A stretch of 64,000 bases of DNA, taken from NCBI GenBank assembly GCA_903933915.1, contig CAIZLW010000016.1:1-64000 (forward strand). The letters run 5' to 3'. Origin of the DNA: an uncultured beta proteobacterium (lineage in GTDB: Bacteria; Pseudomonadota; Gammaproteobacteria; Burkholderiales; SG8-41). This document shows positions 17,048 through 25,655 of this stretch, piece by piece (position 1 is the stretch's first letter; every line of letters starts with the position of its first letter). The notes under the pieces are model-generated. The model did not search any database and was not told the DNA's origin. It worked only from the letters and a program-made list of their open reading frames with translations. A program made the position numbers and the translations under genes.

Positions 17048-18391
17048 ATGAAAGCAGTTACGCAAGGCACCAAAGACCGGGCCGCCATCCTCGCATCGCT
17101 GCCGATGCGTGCGGACGAAGATCCGTTTGTCGTCGCCATCGGCGGCTTCTATCGCCGCTGGTTCAACCTGATCGACGATCTGCAGTTGCTGATCGACACC
17201 GTTGCCAGAATCAAAAGCACCGAGGACGAAGACTGGGTACCGGTATGGAGCGCAGTCGGCGCCGAATATGAAAAAAAGGGTGACGCCCTGCTGTCGCGCA
17301 AGGACAAACCCGGCGCGCGCCAGGCCTATGTCCAGGCCAAGACCTATTACAGCCTCGCGCGTTTCCCGTCGCCGTACTGGTCCGGTTCGTCGATCTGCCC
17401 GCCGAACATGAGCCCGATGAAGGCGCAGTCGTACGAAGACTATCTGCGCTGCTACCGCAAATCGGCCGCACTGCTGCCCGATCAGCCCGAAGTCATCACC
17501 GTCACCAAAAACGGCATGAAAGCCACCGGCTATCTGCGCCTGCCCAAAGGTGCGTCGAAAACCAACAAAGTAGCGGCGGTACTGGTGATGTGCGGCGCCG
17601 ACATGTACAAGGAAGATCGCGAGAAATACGCCGAAGGTGCGCTGTCGCAGGGCATGGCCGCGCTGGTCGTTGATGCCCCTGGCACCGGCGAAACGACGTT
17701 CCCCCATGCACCGGAATCGGTGGTTGCATGGCAGGCCGCGCTCGACGTATTGCAGAAGCGTCCTGAAATCGACGGCAACCGCATCGGCGCCTTCGGCGTC
17801 AGCCGCGGCGGGCTGTGGGTGATCCGCCTCGCCGCAAACGACGCGCGCATCAAGGGCCTGATCGCCTGCGCCCCCGGCGGCGCCGGTTACTGGGGTTCAG
17901 CGGAAGAACGCGCCGAATGGCGCGCCGCGGCCTACGAACGCGCCAAGACCAACTGGTTCGGCCCGCGCGGCACCCGGCCACCGCTGAAGGAAATCACCGA
18001 AGAAGAACAGCGCAAGGAATTCCTGCGCTGGTCGCTGAAAGACCAGGACCTGCTGAAAAACCTGACCATGCCGATGTACCTGGTCAACGGCAAGATCGAC
18101 CACCTGACGCCCATCGGCAATCTGTACATGCTGCTGGAGTCGGGCCCGGCCGACGGTCGCGTCGCCCGCGTCTATCCAGATGACGGCCACATCGCCGCGA
18201 AGAATGAGCGTGAGTGGGGGCCGGCGTCGTGGGCGTGGCTGCACGGTGTGCTGACCAAGGGCATAGCGCCGGCCAAACCCAAGCGCGTGATTACGTTCAC
18301 CATCACCAAACCAGAGAAACCCAAAGACGCTGCAAAGAAGAAAGTTGCAGTGAAAAAGGTTGTGGCGAAAAAACCCGTGAAAAAGAAGTAA
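17048..18391 (+). CDS. Alpha/beta hydrolase (FrsA-like esterase) with lysine-rich tail
   Basis: A 447-residue cytoplasmic hydrolase of the FrsA/2,6-dihydropseudooxynicotine-hydrolase type. A helical N-terminal cap (about 1-150) precedes the catalytic fold; nucleophile Ser252 lies in GVSRGG, with an acid in NGKIDHLTPIG and His in PDDGHIAAK completing a triad. The last 30 or so residues alternate Lys with Ala/Val and Lys-Lys-Pro, like histone H1 or AlgP tails, which is unusual for this family. GGGGGAG lies two bases before the ATG at 17048. It stands alone between a divergent Bug operon and a convergent gene. Substrate could be an amide, ester or C-C bond. Confidence 0.88.
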   Translation: MKAVTQGTKDRAAILASLPMRADEDPFVVAIGGFYRRWFNLIDDLQLLIDTVARIKSTEDEDWVPVWSAVGAEYEKKGDALLSRKDKPGARQAYVQAKTYYSLARFPSPYWSGSSICPPNMSPMKAQSYEDYLRCYRKSAALLPDQPEVITVTKNGMKATGYLRLPKGASKTNKVAAVLVMCGADMYKEDREKYAEGALSQGMAALVVDAPGTGETTFPHAPESVVAWQAALDVLQKRPEIDGNRIGAFGVSRGGLWVIRLAANDARIKGLIACAPGGAGYWGSAEERAEWRAAAYERAKTNWFGPRGTRPPLKEITEEEQRKEFLRWSLKDQDLLKNLTMPMYLVNGKIDHLTPIGNLYMLLESGPADGRVARVYPDDGHIAAKNEREWGPASWAWLHGVLTKGIAPAKPKRVITFTITKPEKPKDAAKKKVAVKKVVAKKPVKKK

Positions 18392-18410
18392 GACCGCAGT
18401 CAGTTATTCG

Positions 18411-18446
18411 AAACGGCGCACCGGAAACGGTGTGCCGTTTTTCTTT
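18411..18446 (+). terminator. Rho-independent terminator after the esterase
   Basis: AACGGCGCACCG and CGGTGTGCCGTT pair over 12 bp (one G-T pair) around a GAAA loop. A T-rich run follows on the + strand. It starts 20 bases after the stop. Confidence 0.8.
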
Positions 18447-18511
18447 CTGGAATCTTTGCAGGGCCAATGATGCCGTTACGCGACTGTTCCGCCCGAATAC
18501 CGCTACCCGCG

Positions 18512-18787
18512 CTATTGCCTTGTAACCAGATCCCCGATCGCTCGCCACGAGTCGCACTCACTGACCCCGCGCGAGCGGTTGTCTTTGGCGATTTTCTCCG
18601 CGCGATCGCTCACCTCTCGCGCAACCTGCCGGTCCCGTTCCGTCCGCATTGGCGCCGATTTCATCGACTGCAGCATGCCGTTGACCATTTCGCGACACTG
18701 CGTCTCGGTCGGTGTTTTGTTTTGGGCCATCGCCGGTGTCGCCACAAACCATGCCACGCAAACCACTAGAACCCTGACCGTATTCAT
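18512..18787 (-). CDS. Small exported protein, unknown function
   Basis: A 91-residue protein with a clear signal peptide ending at PAMAQ, leaving about 70 charged residues that look helical (RTERDRQVAREVSDRAEK). Two Cys remain in the mature part and could form a disulfide. A purine-rich site (GAGGGGGTGAAC) precedes the ATG at 18787. It lies 26 bases after the sirtuin gene in the same direction. No family recognised. Confidence 0.7.
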   Translation of the reverse strand: MNTVRVLVVCVAWFVATPAMAQNKTPTETQCREMVNGMLQSMKSAPMRTERDRQVAREVSDRAEKIAKDNRSRGVSECDSWRAIGDLVTRQ

Positions 18788-18813
18788 GTTCACCCCCTCT
18801 GCTCTTCCCCTCA

Positions 18814-19584
18814 TTAATCTGAAACATCTGCTCCACAGATCCACGGCAACACCTCGCCAATCGGCAAACGCACCACCGCATCCGCGACATCATCAAACTG
18901 CGTCGCCTCGGCATTGATGATCACCAGCCGCGCACCCGCATCAAGGGCTTTGGGCACCGCAGCGGCCACCGGATACACCTGCAGCGTGGTGCCGATGGCA
19001 ATGAACAAATCGCCTTCGGCGGAAACGGTCATCGCGCGTTCAATCACTTCCGGAATCAGTTGCTGGCCAAAGGAAATAGTGTCGCTTTTGAGCAGGCCGC
19101 TGCATTCACGACATTCCGGGTCCTGCTCGCCGGCGCGTACGCGGTCCAGCGTCTGCTGCATCGGCCCGCGCCAGCCGCAGGACAGGCACATCACGGTGTG
19201 CAGCGTGCCATGCACTTCAATCACCTTGTCCGCCGAAACACCGGCGCGCTGGTGCAGGCCGTCGATGTTCTGGGTGACCAGCGCGTGCAGTTTGCCGCGC
19301 TGCTCCAGTTCGGCGAGCGCGCGGTGTCCGGCATTGGGCGCGGCAGTCCACGCCGGATGTGCGAGGCGCGACTGCCACGACAGGCGGCGCACTTCGGGAT
19401 CGGTCGTGTAATAACGGATGTCCGACATGCGCTCGGCCTTGGGGTTGAGCGTCCACACGCCTTTGGGTCCGCGAAAATCCGGAATGCCGGAGTCGGTGGA
19501 AATGCCGGCGCCGGTGAGCACAACCACGCGCTGCGCGGCGTCGATCCAGCCGCGGATGGTGTCGAGTTCGGGATGGCGGTTCAT
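18814..19584 (-). CDS. cobB: Sir2-family NAD-dependent protein deacylase
   Basis: A 256-residue sirtuin that removes acyl groups from lysine using NAD. GAGIS (25-29) and QNID (105-108) bind NAD, His125 in VHGTLH is the catalytic base, and Cys133, Cys136, Cys158 and Cys161 bind zinc. The Tyr-x-x-Arg pair of desuccinylase-type sirtuins is not evident, so deacetylase or another acyl preference is open. The ATG at 19584 matches the family's N terminus but has only a G-rich stretch one base upstream. It is followed by the small exported-protein gene. Confidence 0.92.
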   Translation of the reverse strand: MNRHPELDTIRGWIDAAQRVVVLTGAGISTDSGIPDFRGPKGVWTLNPKAERMSDIRYYTTDPEVRRLSWQSRLAHPAWTAAPNAGHRALAELEQRGKLHALVTQNIDGLHQRAGVSADKVIEVHGTLHTVMCLSCGWRGPMQQTLDRVRAGEQDPECRECSGLLKSDTISFGQQLIPEVIERAMTVSAEGDLFIAIGTTLQVYPVAAAVPKALDAGARLVIINAEATQFDDVADAVVRLPIGEVLPWICGADVSD

Positions 19585-19651
19585 GCCCCGGATGATGCCG
19601 CAGCGCCGGGAACCGCACCATGACCGGTTAGCGCCTGGGTGCAGGAGACGC

Positions 19652-19691
19652 AAAAAACCTGTTTTGGGCCCGGATTTCGATCCAAAACAGG
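19652..19691 (-). terminator. Intrinsic terminator on the minus strand with no gene in front
   Basis: CCTGTTTTGG and CCAAAACAGG form a 10-bp stem around a 14-base loop, and on the minus strand TTTTTT follows directly. No minus-strand gene lies to its right; it stands 67 bases upstream of the sirtuin start. It may end an untranslated RNA or insulate the sirtuin gene. Confidence 0.7.
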
Positions 19692-19780
19692 CTTTTGGTG
19701 CCGATTAAGCAATTTTTCTGATGCGCCGGTTGAAAAATTAACAGTTATTGCGTCGCAACAATGTAATAAATCAGTGCTCT

Positions 19781-19803
19781 AATCAATACGCATCATATTG
19801 ATT
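19781..19803. promoter_or_regulatory. Inverted repeat in AT-rich gap, candidate operator
   Basis: AATCAATA, seven bases, then its exact complement TATTGATT, in the AT-rich stretch 19720-19860 before the 70-residue ORF. The repeat ends 57 bases before that ATG. It could be an activator or repressor site for the small gene; no clean -35/-10 pair was found. Confidence 0.4.
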
Positions 19804-19860
19804 TATAAAACCTTATAGATCGTGATGTTTATACCGCACAGCACCATAAAGGAGTCTGCC

Positions 19861-20073
19861 ATGAAAACTGTTACTTCCGAAGTCCCCAGTAGTATCGAAC
19901 TGCTCGCCAGGGTCCGTCTGACGCCCGTTGATCGCCAACGTGCCGAAGGTGCGCTGCGTCAGGGCGAAGCGCTGGCCGATCTGCTGCTCGGCGCCGCGCA
20001 GATCGTGAAGAGTTGGGTTGAACATCACCAGCAACACGCGATCGATCCGCGGCACCTGAAATCAGCCAACTGA
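19861..20073 (+). CDS. Small conserved-looking protein, unknown function
   Basis: A 70-residue soluble protein: a low-complexity N terminus, then two helical stretches (PVDRQRAEGALRQGEALADL and a WVEHHQQH region). AGGAG stands 6 bases before the ATG, a good site, and base composition switches sharply from the AT-rich leader, so I believe it is translated. No signal peptide, Cys or DNA-binding motif. An adjacent hairpin (20089-20110) separates it from the MFS gene. Function unknown. Confidence 0.7.
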   Translation: MKTVTSEVPSSIELLARVRLTPVDRQRAEGALRQGEALADLLLGAAQIVKSWVEHHQQHAIDPRHLKSAN

Positions 20074-20088
20074 TTCCAGCAAGCGGAC

Positions 20089-20110
20089 GCGCTGCGTAAA
20101 CACGCAGCGC
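20089..20110. other. Hairpin after the 70-residue ORF
   Basis: GCGCTGCGT, loop AAAC, then the exact complement ACGCAGCGC. No T-run follows on either strand. It may stabilise the 3' end of the small mRNA; weak as a terminator. Confidence 0.45.
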
Positions 20111-20198
20111 TGCTACAGCACCGGCGACCGGCTGCGTCTTTTGCGCGAGCAGTCCGCGGGTAAGACCGCGCCTGCGGCCGTTATAATCGGGCGGAAAC

Positions 20199-21362
20199 AT
20201 GCCGCTCGCCCTGCTCCTCGTCCTCTCCAGCATTGCCTTCATCACGATGAAGGGCAGTCGCATCCTGATGACGCTGTATGCGGTCGATCTCGGCGCCGGG
20301 CCGTTCGAAACCGGCATTCTGTTTGCGCTGTACGGTCTGTTCCCCTTCCTGCTGGCGATCGCCGCCGGCCGCCTTGCCGACCGTTTCGACAACCGGCTGC
20401 TGATTTACTGGGGGCTGAGCGCTTACACGGTCAGTCTGGTGCTGCCGTATTTTTTCCCGTCGCTGGCGATGCTTTATGTGGTCGCGCCGCTGTGGGGCTT
20501 TACCAGCATGCTGTGGGTGGTGGCGACGCAGAACTTCGTCGGCGTGCTGTCGACCGCGGAAACGCGGACGCGCAACTTCAGTTATTACAGCCTCGGTGAA
20601 TCGACCGGTTCGGTAATCGGCCCGATTGCCGTCGGCCTGTCCATCGACACACTGTCGCACCAGCCGACCTTCCTGCTGGTGGCGATCATTCCGGTGATCT
20701 GCGGGCTGACGGTGGCGTTCAAGCGCGACCTGTTCCCGCCCACCGCCATAGTCAGCAGCGGCGAGCAAGCACCGCGCAATATGAAAGACCTGCTGGCGCT
20801 GCCGGCGATGCGCAATGCGCTGCTGTCGAATGCCGCGGTGATGACCGGGCTCGACCTGTTCAACCTGTACATGCCGATCTACGGCCACAGCCTGAGTTTT
20901 TCGGCGACGACCATCGGTCTGATCATGGGTGCCTTCGGCGCCGCGGCCTTTGTCACGCGGCTGTTCATCCCGCCGATCACCCGGCGTTACGGCGAACGCG
21001 CGATGCTCGCCGGCGCCTTCATCATTTCCGGCGCTGCGTTCATGACTTTCCCGCTGACCACCAGCGCGCCGCTGCTCGCCGCCGGCGCCTTTGTACTGGG
21101 GCTGGGCCTCGGCTGCGGCCAGCCGCTATCGATGATTCTGGCGTTCAATGCCGGGCCGCCCGGCCGTTCCGCGGAAGCGATTTCAATGCGCCTCGCGGTC
21201 AGTTACGGCGCGCATGTGTTCGTGCCGCCGGCGTTCGGCGTCATCGGCGCCGCGGTCGGCGGTGTTGCTGCGATTTTCTGGACCTGCGCCGCGGTCATGG
21301 GCTGCGGGTCATGGATCAACCGCAGCGCAGCCGTCGCTGCTGAAAACAAGGAGAAGTCGTGA
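20199..21362 (+). CDS. MFS transporter
   Basis: A 387-residue carrier of 12 predicted helices, with the loop 2/3 motif GRLADRFDNR that marks the major facilitator family and a related GERAMLAG region in the second half. A perfect -10 hexamer TATAAT (20182-20187) lies only 12 bases before the ATG without a good -35, so a very short leader is possible. No ribosome site is seen. Its stop overlaps the ATG of the next SDR gene, making a two-gene operon. The substrate is unknown but is presumably metabolised by that SDR. Confidence 0.88.
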   Translation: MPLALLLVLSSIAFITMKGSRILMTLYAVDLGAGPFETGILFALYGLFPFLLAIAAGRLADRFDNRLLIYWGLSAYTVSLVLPYFFPSLAMLYVVAPLWGFTSMLWVVATQNFVGVLSTAETRTRNFSYYSLGESTGSVIGPIAVGLSIDTLSHQPTFLLVAIIPVICGLTVAFKRDLFPPTAIVSSGEQAPRNMKDLLALPAMRNALLSNAAVMTGLDLFNLYMPIYGHSLSFSATTIGLIMGAFGAAAFVTRLFIPPITRRYGERAMLAGAFIISGAAFMTFPLTTSAPLLAAGAFVLGLGLGCGQPLSMILAFNAGPPGRSAEAISMRLAVSYGAHVFVPPAFGVIGAAVGGVAAIFWTCAAVMGCGSWINRSAAVAAENKEKS

Positions 21363-22126
21363 TGGCCAGTTACCCCGAACTCAAGAACCGCGTTGCGCTG
21401 ATCACTGGCGCGGCGCAAGGCATCGGCGCGGAAACTGCCCGACTGTTTGCCGCGCAGGGCTGCAAGGTTGCCATCGTGGACATTGATGCCGAGAACGGCA
21501 GCAAGGTTGCCGCCGCCATCACCACCACTGGCGGCAGTGCTCAACTGTTCAAGACGGACATCACCGACGTCGCCTCGGTCGAGCAATGCATCGCCGGAAT
21601 CGTCCAGGCCTTCGGTGGCATCGACATCGTCATCAACTGCGCCGGCGGCTACAAACAGCTAACAACGGTGGAGGACATGTCGATCGAGGAATGGGACCGC
21701 ACAGTGACACTGAACCTGCGCAGCGTGTTCCTGATCTGCAAGATGGCGATCCCGCATCTTAAAAAATCCAGAGCAGGGCGCATCATCAATGTGTCGTCGA
21801 TATCCGGACGCACGGTGCATGCGGCCTCATCTCCGGCTTACGGCGCAGCCAAGGCCGGCGTCACCCAGCTGACGCGATTCCTCGCCTTTCAGCTCGGCCC
21901 CGACAATATCACTGCGAACGCGGTGGCACCGATCACCACGCTGACGGCGCGTGTCGCCGCACTGCGCAGCGAAGCCGACATCGAACGTATCGCCTCACAG
22001 GTGCCGCTGCGCCGGCTGGCAGTACCCGAAGATCATGCGCAGGCGATGCTGTTCCTCGCCTCCGACGCTGCCGCTTACATCAATGGTGTCGTGCTGGATG
22101 TCAATGGCGGCCGGGTGATGATGTAG
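21362..22126 (+). CDS. SDR family oxidoreductase (canonical active site)
   Basis: A 254-residue NAD(P)-dependent dehydrogenase. The glycine motif TGAAQGIG, the NCAGG strand end, catalytic Ser in INVSSISG, and the pair Tyr/Lys in AYGAAKAG are all present, unlike the SDR at 4589. A GTG three bases earlier is possible, but GGAG fits the ATG at 21362 (8-base spacing), whose first base is the last of the MFS stop. Probably oxidises an alcohol brought in by the MFS carrier; resembles 3-oxoacyl-ACP reductase-like enzymes in general. Confidence 0.93.
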   Translation: MASYPELKNRVALITGAAQGIGAETARLFAAQGCKVAIVDIDAENGSKVAAAITTTGGSAQLFKTDITDVASVEQCIAGIVQAFGGIDIVINCAGGYKQLTTVEDMSIEEWDRTVTLNLRSVFLICKMAIPHLKKSRAGRIINVSSISGRTVHAASSPAYGAAKAGVTQLTRFLAFQLGPDNITANAVAPITTLTARVAALRSEADIERIASQVPLRRLAVPEDHAQAMLFLASDAAAYINGVVLDVNGGRVMM

Positions 22127-22142
22127 CACCCGGCAACAGGCT

Positions 22143-23405
22143 CTAGAAACCGAACAGTCCTTTCAACGCCTTCACGCCCTCTTGCACGGCATCCGCCGGG
22201 TTGGGCGTCGATGAACCGCCGCCCTGCTGGGCACCGCCGCCTGATTGCGCGCCGCCGCCACTGCGCGACCGCGATCCGCCGCCGCCCATGCCCTCTTCAC
22301 CGAGCATTGTTGCCGCAGTCGATTTCAGCCGCACCTTGGCCGCCCATTCCTGATTCCACACGACATTGGGATCCTTGGGCCGCGGCGGATGGACAAAGTT
22401 GGCTTCTTCGCCGTAAGCAATAAAACGCACGAAGGCCGCAGGCGCCGCAGCAACAAATTGCGCCGGCACCACGCACTCGGTGGTTGATGTCGGCATGACC
22501 ACGCGCTCCTTGATCAGCCGCGCGACTTCGCCCGGCGGCAGCCAGTTGAGCAGTTGATCGCCGAACTCGCGGCTGTTGCTGGAACTCCAGAACACCACGT
22601 CTTCGGTGCCATCCTTGCCGCCCATCGCCGTCGTGAAATAACCGTTGGCGTTGGCGACGCTGTTCCATGACATCCTGATGCCGCCGCCGGATTTTGCCAT
22701 CGCCAGATTCACCGGCTCCATGAATTCATATTTGTCGGCGAGCGCAAACTTGATGTCGGGCGAATAGTTGCCCTTGACCTGATGTTCGCCGAGCAGCGAA
22801 GCATCGCCCGGCACGCGCTTGCCATCGCGCTGGTTGGGCCAGTCGCCGTAGGTCTTGCTGCGTGAGGCGGAAGGACCGCGCTGCACATTGACGCGGCGGC
22901 TGATCAGGCCCTGCGGCACTTCGCCCTGGGCGACACGCGCAAAATCAATGACATACGGTTGCCCCGGTCCCGCCTGCTCACCGCAGCCCCAGAAAATCAG
23001 CATGCGGCCGCGCGGTTTCTCGAAATTCTCGGGCATGCCGTCTTCGCGCGGTTCGGCGCGCTGACGCTGCGGGGTTTCCAGCGGCAGGCTCGCACCCAGC
23101 TTCAGGCCTGCAGGTATTTCGTGCGCGGCCGCCGGTGTGCCGCTGGCACTGCGCTGCGAGCCGAGTTCCAGCAACATCGTGCGATTGGGACCGCCGTCCA
23201 TGCCGCCACCCAACATCATGCGACCGATATCCATTGCCGACGGACCACCGCCACCACCTCCCATGCCGCCCATCGGCAGACCGCTCGTGGTATCGATGCT
23301 CATCCAGTAGACTGCAATCGGCGGCGTGATTTTCTGCTGCTGGGTCAGCGCGGTCGCCGGACATACTGCGATTGCAATGAGGGCATAACGCAGGGAAGTC
23401 TTCAT
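22143..23405 (-). CDS. Glycine-rich exported protein, unknown function
   Basis: A 420-residue protein with a signal peptide (ending near ATALTQ). Two low-complexity Gly-rich parts are seen: near residue 45 (GMGGGGGG and GGGMDGG) and at the C terminus (GGGGSRSRSGGG and further Gly/Ser/Gln). Between them is a Trp-rich, probably beta-sheet region. AAGGAG stands 6 bases before the ATG. It is single, flanked by convergent SDR and divergent Bug genes. I do not recognise the family; a cell-envelope role is a guess. Confidence 0.75.
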   Translation of the reverse strand: MKTSLRYALIAIAVCPATALTQQQKITPPIAVYWMSIDTTSGLPMGGMGGGGGGPSAMDIGRMMLGGGMDGGPNRTMLLELGSQRSASGTPAAAHEIPAGLKLGASLPLETPQRQRAEPREDGMPENFEKPRGRMLIFWGCGEQAGPGQPYVIDFARVAQGEVPQGLISRRVNVQRGPSASRSKTYGDWPNQRDGKRVPGDASLLGEHQVKGNYSPDIKFALADKYEFMEPVNLAMAKSGGGIRMSWNSVANANGYFTTAMGGKDGTEDVVFWSSSNSREFGDQLLNWLPPGEVARLIKERVVMPTSTTECVVPAQFVAAAPAAFVRFIAYGEEANFVHPPRPKDPNVVWNQEWAAKVRLKSTAATMLGEEGMGGGGSRSRSGGGAQSGGGAQQGGGSSTPNPADAVQEGVKALKGLFGF

Positions 23406-23560
23406 GACGGGCTCCTTGGTGTGTAGTGCAGGTTCCGAAATTTAAAACGCTTGCGGACGCCGGGGCTTTGATCTTGATCATAGTTTACCTCTGCACGCGC
23501 CGTGGAAACATCGTTCACCGCGTGCTAGTCTGCGCGTCAAATCGATTCGGAGGAGAAAAC

Positions 23561-24559
23561 ATGTCTGCAAAACGCATGCCTGTACTGCGTATCAACAAGC
23601 TGCACGCGGCGTTTGCGCTTGTCGTGGGCACCTGCTGCGCGAACGTTGCGCTGGCGCAGAATTTCCCCAGCCGCGCGGTGCGCATGCTGATCCCGTTCAC
23701 AGTCGGCAGCGCGGCCGACGTCATTGCCCGCGCGATGGAACCCGCGCTGCGCGAACGCCTCGGCCAGCCGCTGGTGATCGACAACCGCGCCGGCGCCGGC
23801 GGCAACATCGCTGCTGAACTGACCGCAAAAAGCCCGCCCGACGGCTACACCCTGTTCATGGGCACCATCGGCACGCAGGCGATCAACTACAGCCTGTATT
23901 CCAAGCTCAACTATCACCCGCTGAACAGTTTCACGATGATTGCACGTGTCGGCGACAGCCCCAACGTGCTGGTGCTCAACCCCACCGTGCCGGCAAAATC
24001 GGTGAAGGAACTGATTGCGCTCGCAAAATCCAAACCGGGCGTGCTCAACTACAGCACCTCCGGCGCGGGCACCTCGGTGCATCTGTCGGCGGAACTGTTC
24101 AACAGCATGGCGGGCGTGAAGACCATACACGTTGCTTACAAGGGCGCGGCGGAAGCGCTGACAGCGCTGATTTCCGGCCAGACCGATCTGCAGTTCGCCA
24201 GCGTGTCATCGGCGATCCCGATGATCAAGTCCGGACGCCTGCGCGGTCTCGGCGTGACGTCGCCGACGCGCGTCGCGGCGATTCCTGATGTGCCGACCAT
24301 CGCCGAAGCGGGACTGCCCGGTTACGCCGCAGTCGCGTGGTACGGCATCGTCGGACCGGCAGGCATTCCGGCGCCGATTATCAATGTGTTGAGCAAAGCC
24401 GCGCTGGATACTCTGGCGCAACCCGATGTCAAAAACCGGCTCGCCGCCTCCGGTGTTGAAGTGAATCCCGGCGGCCCTGAGGAATTCCGCAAGCTGATCG
24501 AAGCGGAAATTCCCAAGTGGGCGGCTGTGGTGAAAGCCTCAGGCGCCAAAGCCGACTGA
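23561..24559 (+). CDS. Bug/TctC-family solute-binding protein
   Basis: A 332-residue Bug receptor with a long signal peptide ending near NVALAQ. Marks: RAVRMLIPFTVGSAAD, IDNRAGAGG, DGYTLFMGT, HVAYKGAAEA (usual HVPYKG with Pro to Ala) and IPDVPTIAEAG. GGAGGAG lies 5 bases before the ATG at 23561; the 45-residue extension upstream is rejected. It is monocistronic, ended by the terminator at 24576. No enzyme is joined to it, so its ligand cannot be guessed. Confidence 0.92.
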   Translation: MSAKRMPVLRINKLHAAFALVVGTCCANVALAQNFPSRAVRMLIPFTVGSAADVIARAMEPALRERLGQPLVIDNRAGAGGNIAAELTAKSPPDGYTLFMGTIGTQAINYSLYSKLNYHPLNSFTMIARVGDSPNVLVLNPTVPAKSVKELIALAKSKPGVLNYSTSGAGTSVHLSAELFNSMAGVKTIHVAYKGAAEALTALISGQTDLQFASVSSAIPMIKSGRLRGLGVTSPTRVAAIPDVPTIAEAGLPGYAAVAWYGIVGPAGIPAPIINVLSKAALDTLAQPDVKNRLAASGVEVNPGGPEEFRKLIEAEIPKWAAVVKASGAKAD

Positions 24560-24575
24560 TCCATCCGGCTCCAGC

Positions 24576-24606
24576 AAAAAAGCCGTTCATCGCGAACGGC
24601 TTTTTT
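24576..24606. terminator. Bidirectional intrinsic terminator
   Basis: Six A, GCCGTTC, loop ATCGC, GAACGGC, six T. It serves the converging Bug gene (ends 24559) and quinone-oxidoreductase-like gene (ends 24626). Confidence 0.92.
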
Positions 24607-24625
24607 GTTTCCGTAGTACAGGTGA

Positions 24626-25597
24626 TCAAGCGATTTTGATGGCGATCTTGCCAACCATCGCGCTGCTGTCCATTCGTTCTTTCGCCGCCGGCAGTTCGTC
24701 GAAGCTGTAAATACGGTCGATCAGCGGCTTGATGCTGCCGTCCATGATGGCCGGCAGCACATCCCGCTTGAAGCCTGCAGCCGCCTCGGCCTTTCCTGAT
24801 GCCGGCAGATGCGCATTGGACACGCCGAACACTTCCAACCGCCAGGCGTGTACGGCATTGAGATCAATCTCGGCCTTGAACACATTGTCGACATAACCGA
24901 CAGTGGCAAGACGGCCGCGGTAACCCAGCGTGCGCATGCATTCAGCAAACACTGAACCGCCAACGCCGTTGATCACCAGATCAATGCCCTTGCCGCCGTT
25001 CAACTCTTTGACCTTGTCGGCAAAATCCGGTTTGCGCGTGGCGATGCCAAAATCGAGGCCGATGGTTTTGAGCTTGTCGATTTTCTGCTGTGAACCCGAA
25101 GTGCCGATCGAACGTGCGCCGATCAGTTTCGCCAATTGGATGCTGGCCATGCCGGCGCCGGATGACACCCCCATGATGAGCACGGTCTCGCCCTTCTGCA
25201 GTTTGCCGAACTGGTAAATCATTTCCCACGCGGTGATGAAACTGATCGGGATCGCCGCCGCCTCTTCCCACGACAGATGCGCCGGCTTGGGCATCATCTG
25301 CGCCACGTCCATCACGGCATATTCGGCGAAACCGCCGCGCACTCGGCCGAACACCGCATCGCCGACCTTGACGCCGGTGACGCCGTCACCGATGGCATGC
25401 ACCACACCGGAGGCTTCGCCGCCGCCGAGTTTCTCGGGGCCGCCGTGTACAACACCGCCGACAAACAGTTCGCCGCGGTTCAGCGCCGAGGCGTGCACCT
25501 TGATGACAAGCTCACCAGCCTTGGGCTGCGGCTGCGGTACGTCGCGGAATTCGAGAAAATTCTTGTGGTCTTTGGTGACAATCCAGCAGGATTTCAT
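24626..25597 (-). CDS. Quinone oxidoreductase-like dehydrogenase (MDR, zinc-free)
   Basis: A 323-residue NAD(P)H-binding medium-chain reductase of the quinone-oxidoreductase/zeta-crystallin group. GGEASGVVHAIGDGV marks the N-terminal fold, and the cofactor loop VSSGAGMASIQLAKLIGA is typical; the zinc Cys ligands of alcohol dehydrogenases are missing. Only a weak GGA precedes the ATG. The 58-base gap to the upstream Bug gene is AT-rich. Both genes run leftward and may be co-transcribed; substrates could be quinones or enones. Confidence 0.9.
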   Translation of the reverse strand: MKSCWIVTKDHKNFLEFRDVPQPQPKAGELVIKVHASALNRGELFVGGVVHGGPEKLGGGEASGVVHAIGDGVTGVKVGDAVFGRVRGGFAEYAVMDVAQMMPKPAHLSWEEAAAIPISFITAWEMIYQFGKLQKGETVLIMGVSSGAGMASIQLAKLIGARSIGTSGSQQKIDKLKTIGLDFGIATRKPDFADKVKELNGGKGIDLVINGVGGSVFAECMRTLGYRGRLATVGYVDNVFKAEIDLNAVHAWRLEVFGVSNAHLPASGKAEAAAGFKRDVLPAIMDGSIKPLIDRIYSFDELPAAKERMDSSAMVGKIAIKIA

Positions 25598-25655
25598 AAA
25601 TTATCCAATAAAAACAATAGTTTAAATAATGACGGCGGGCAAACGTCGATGCAGA

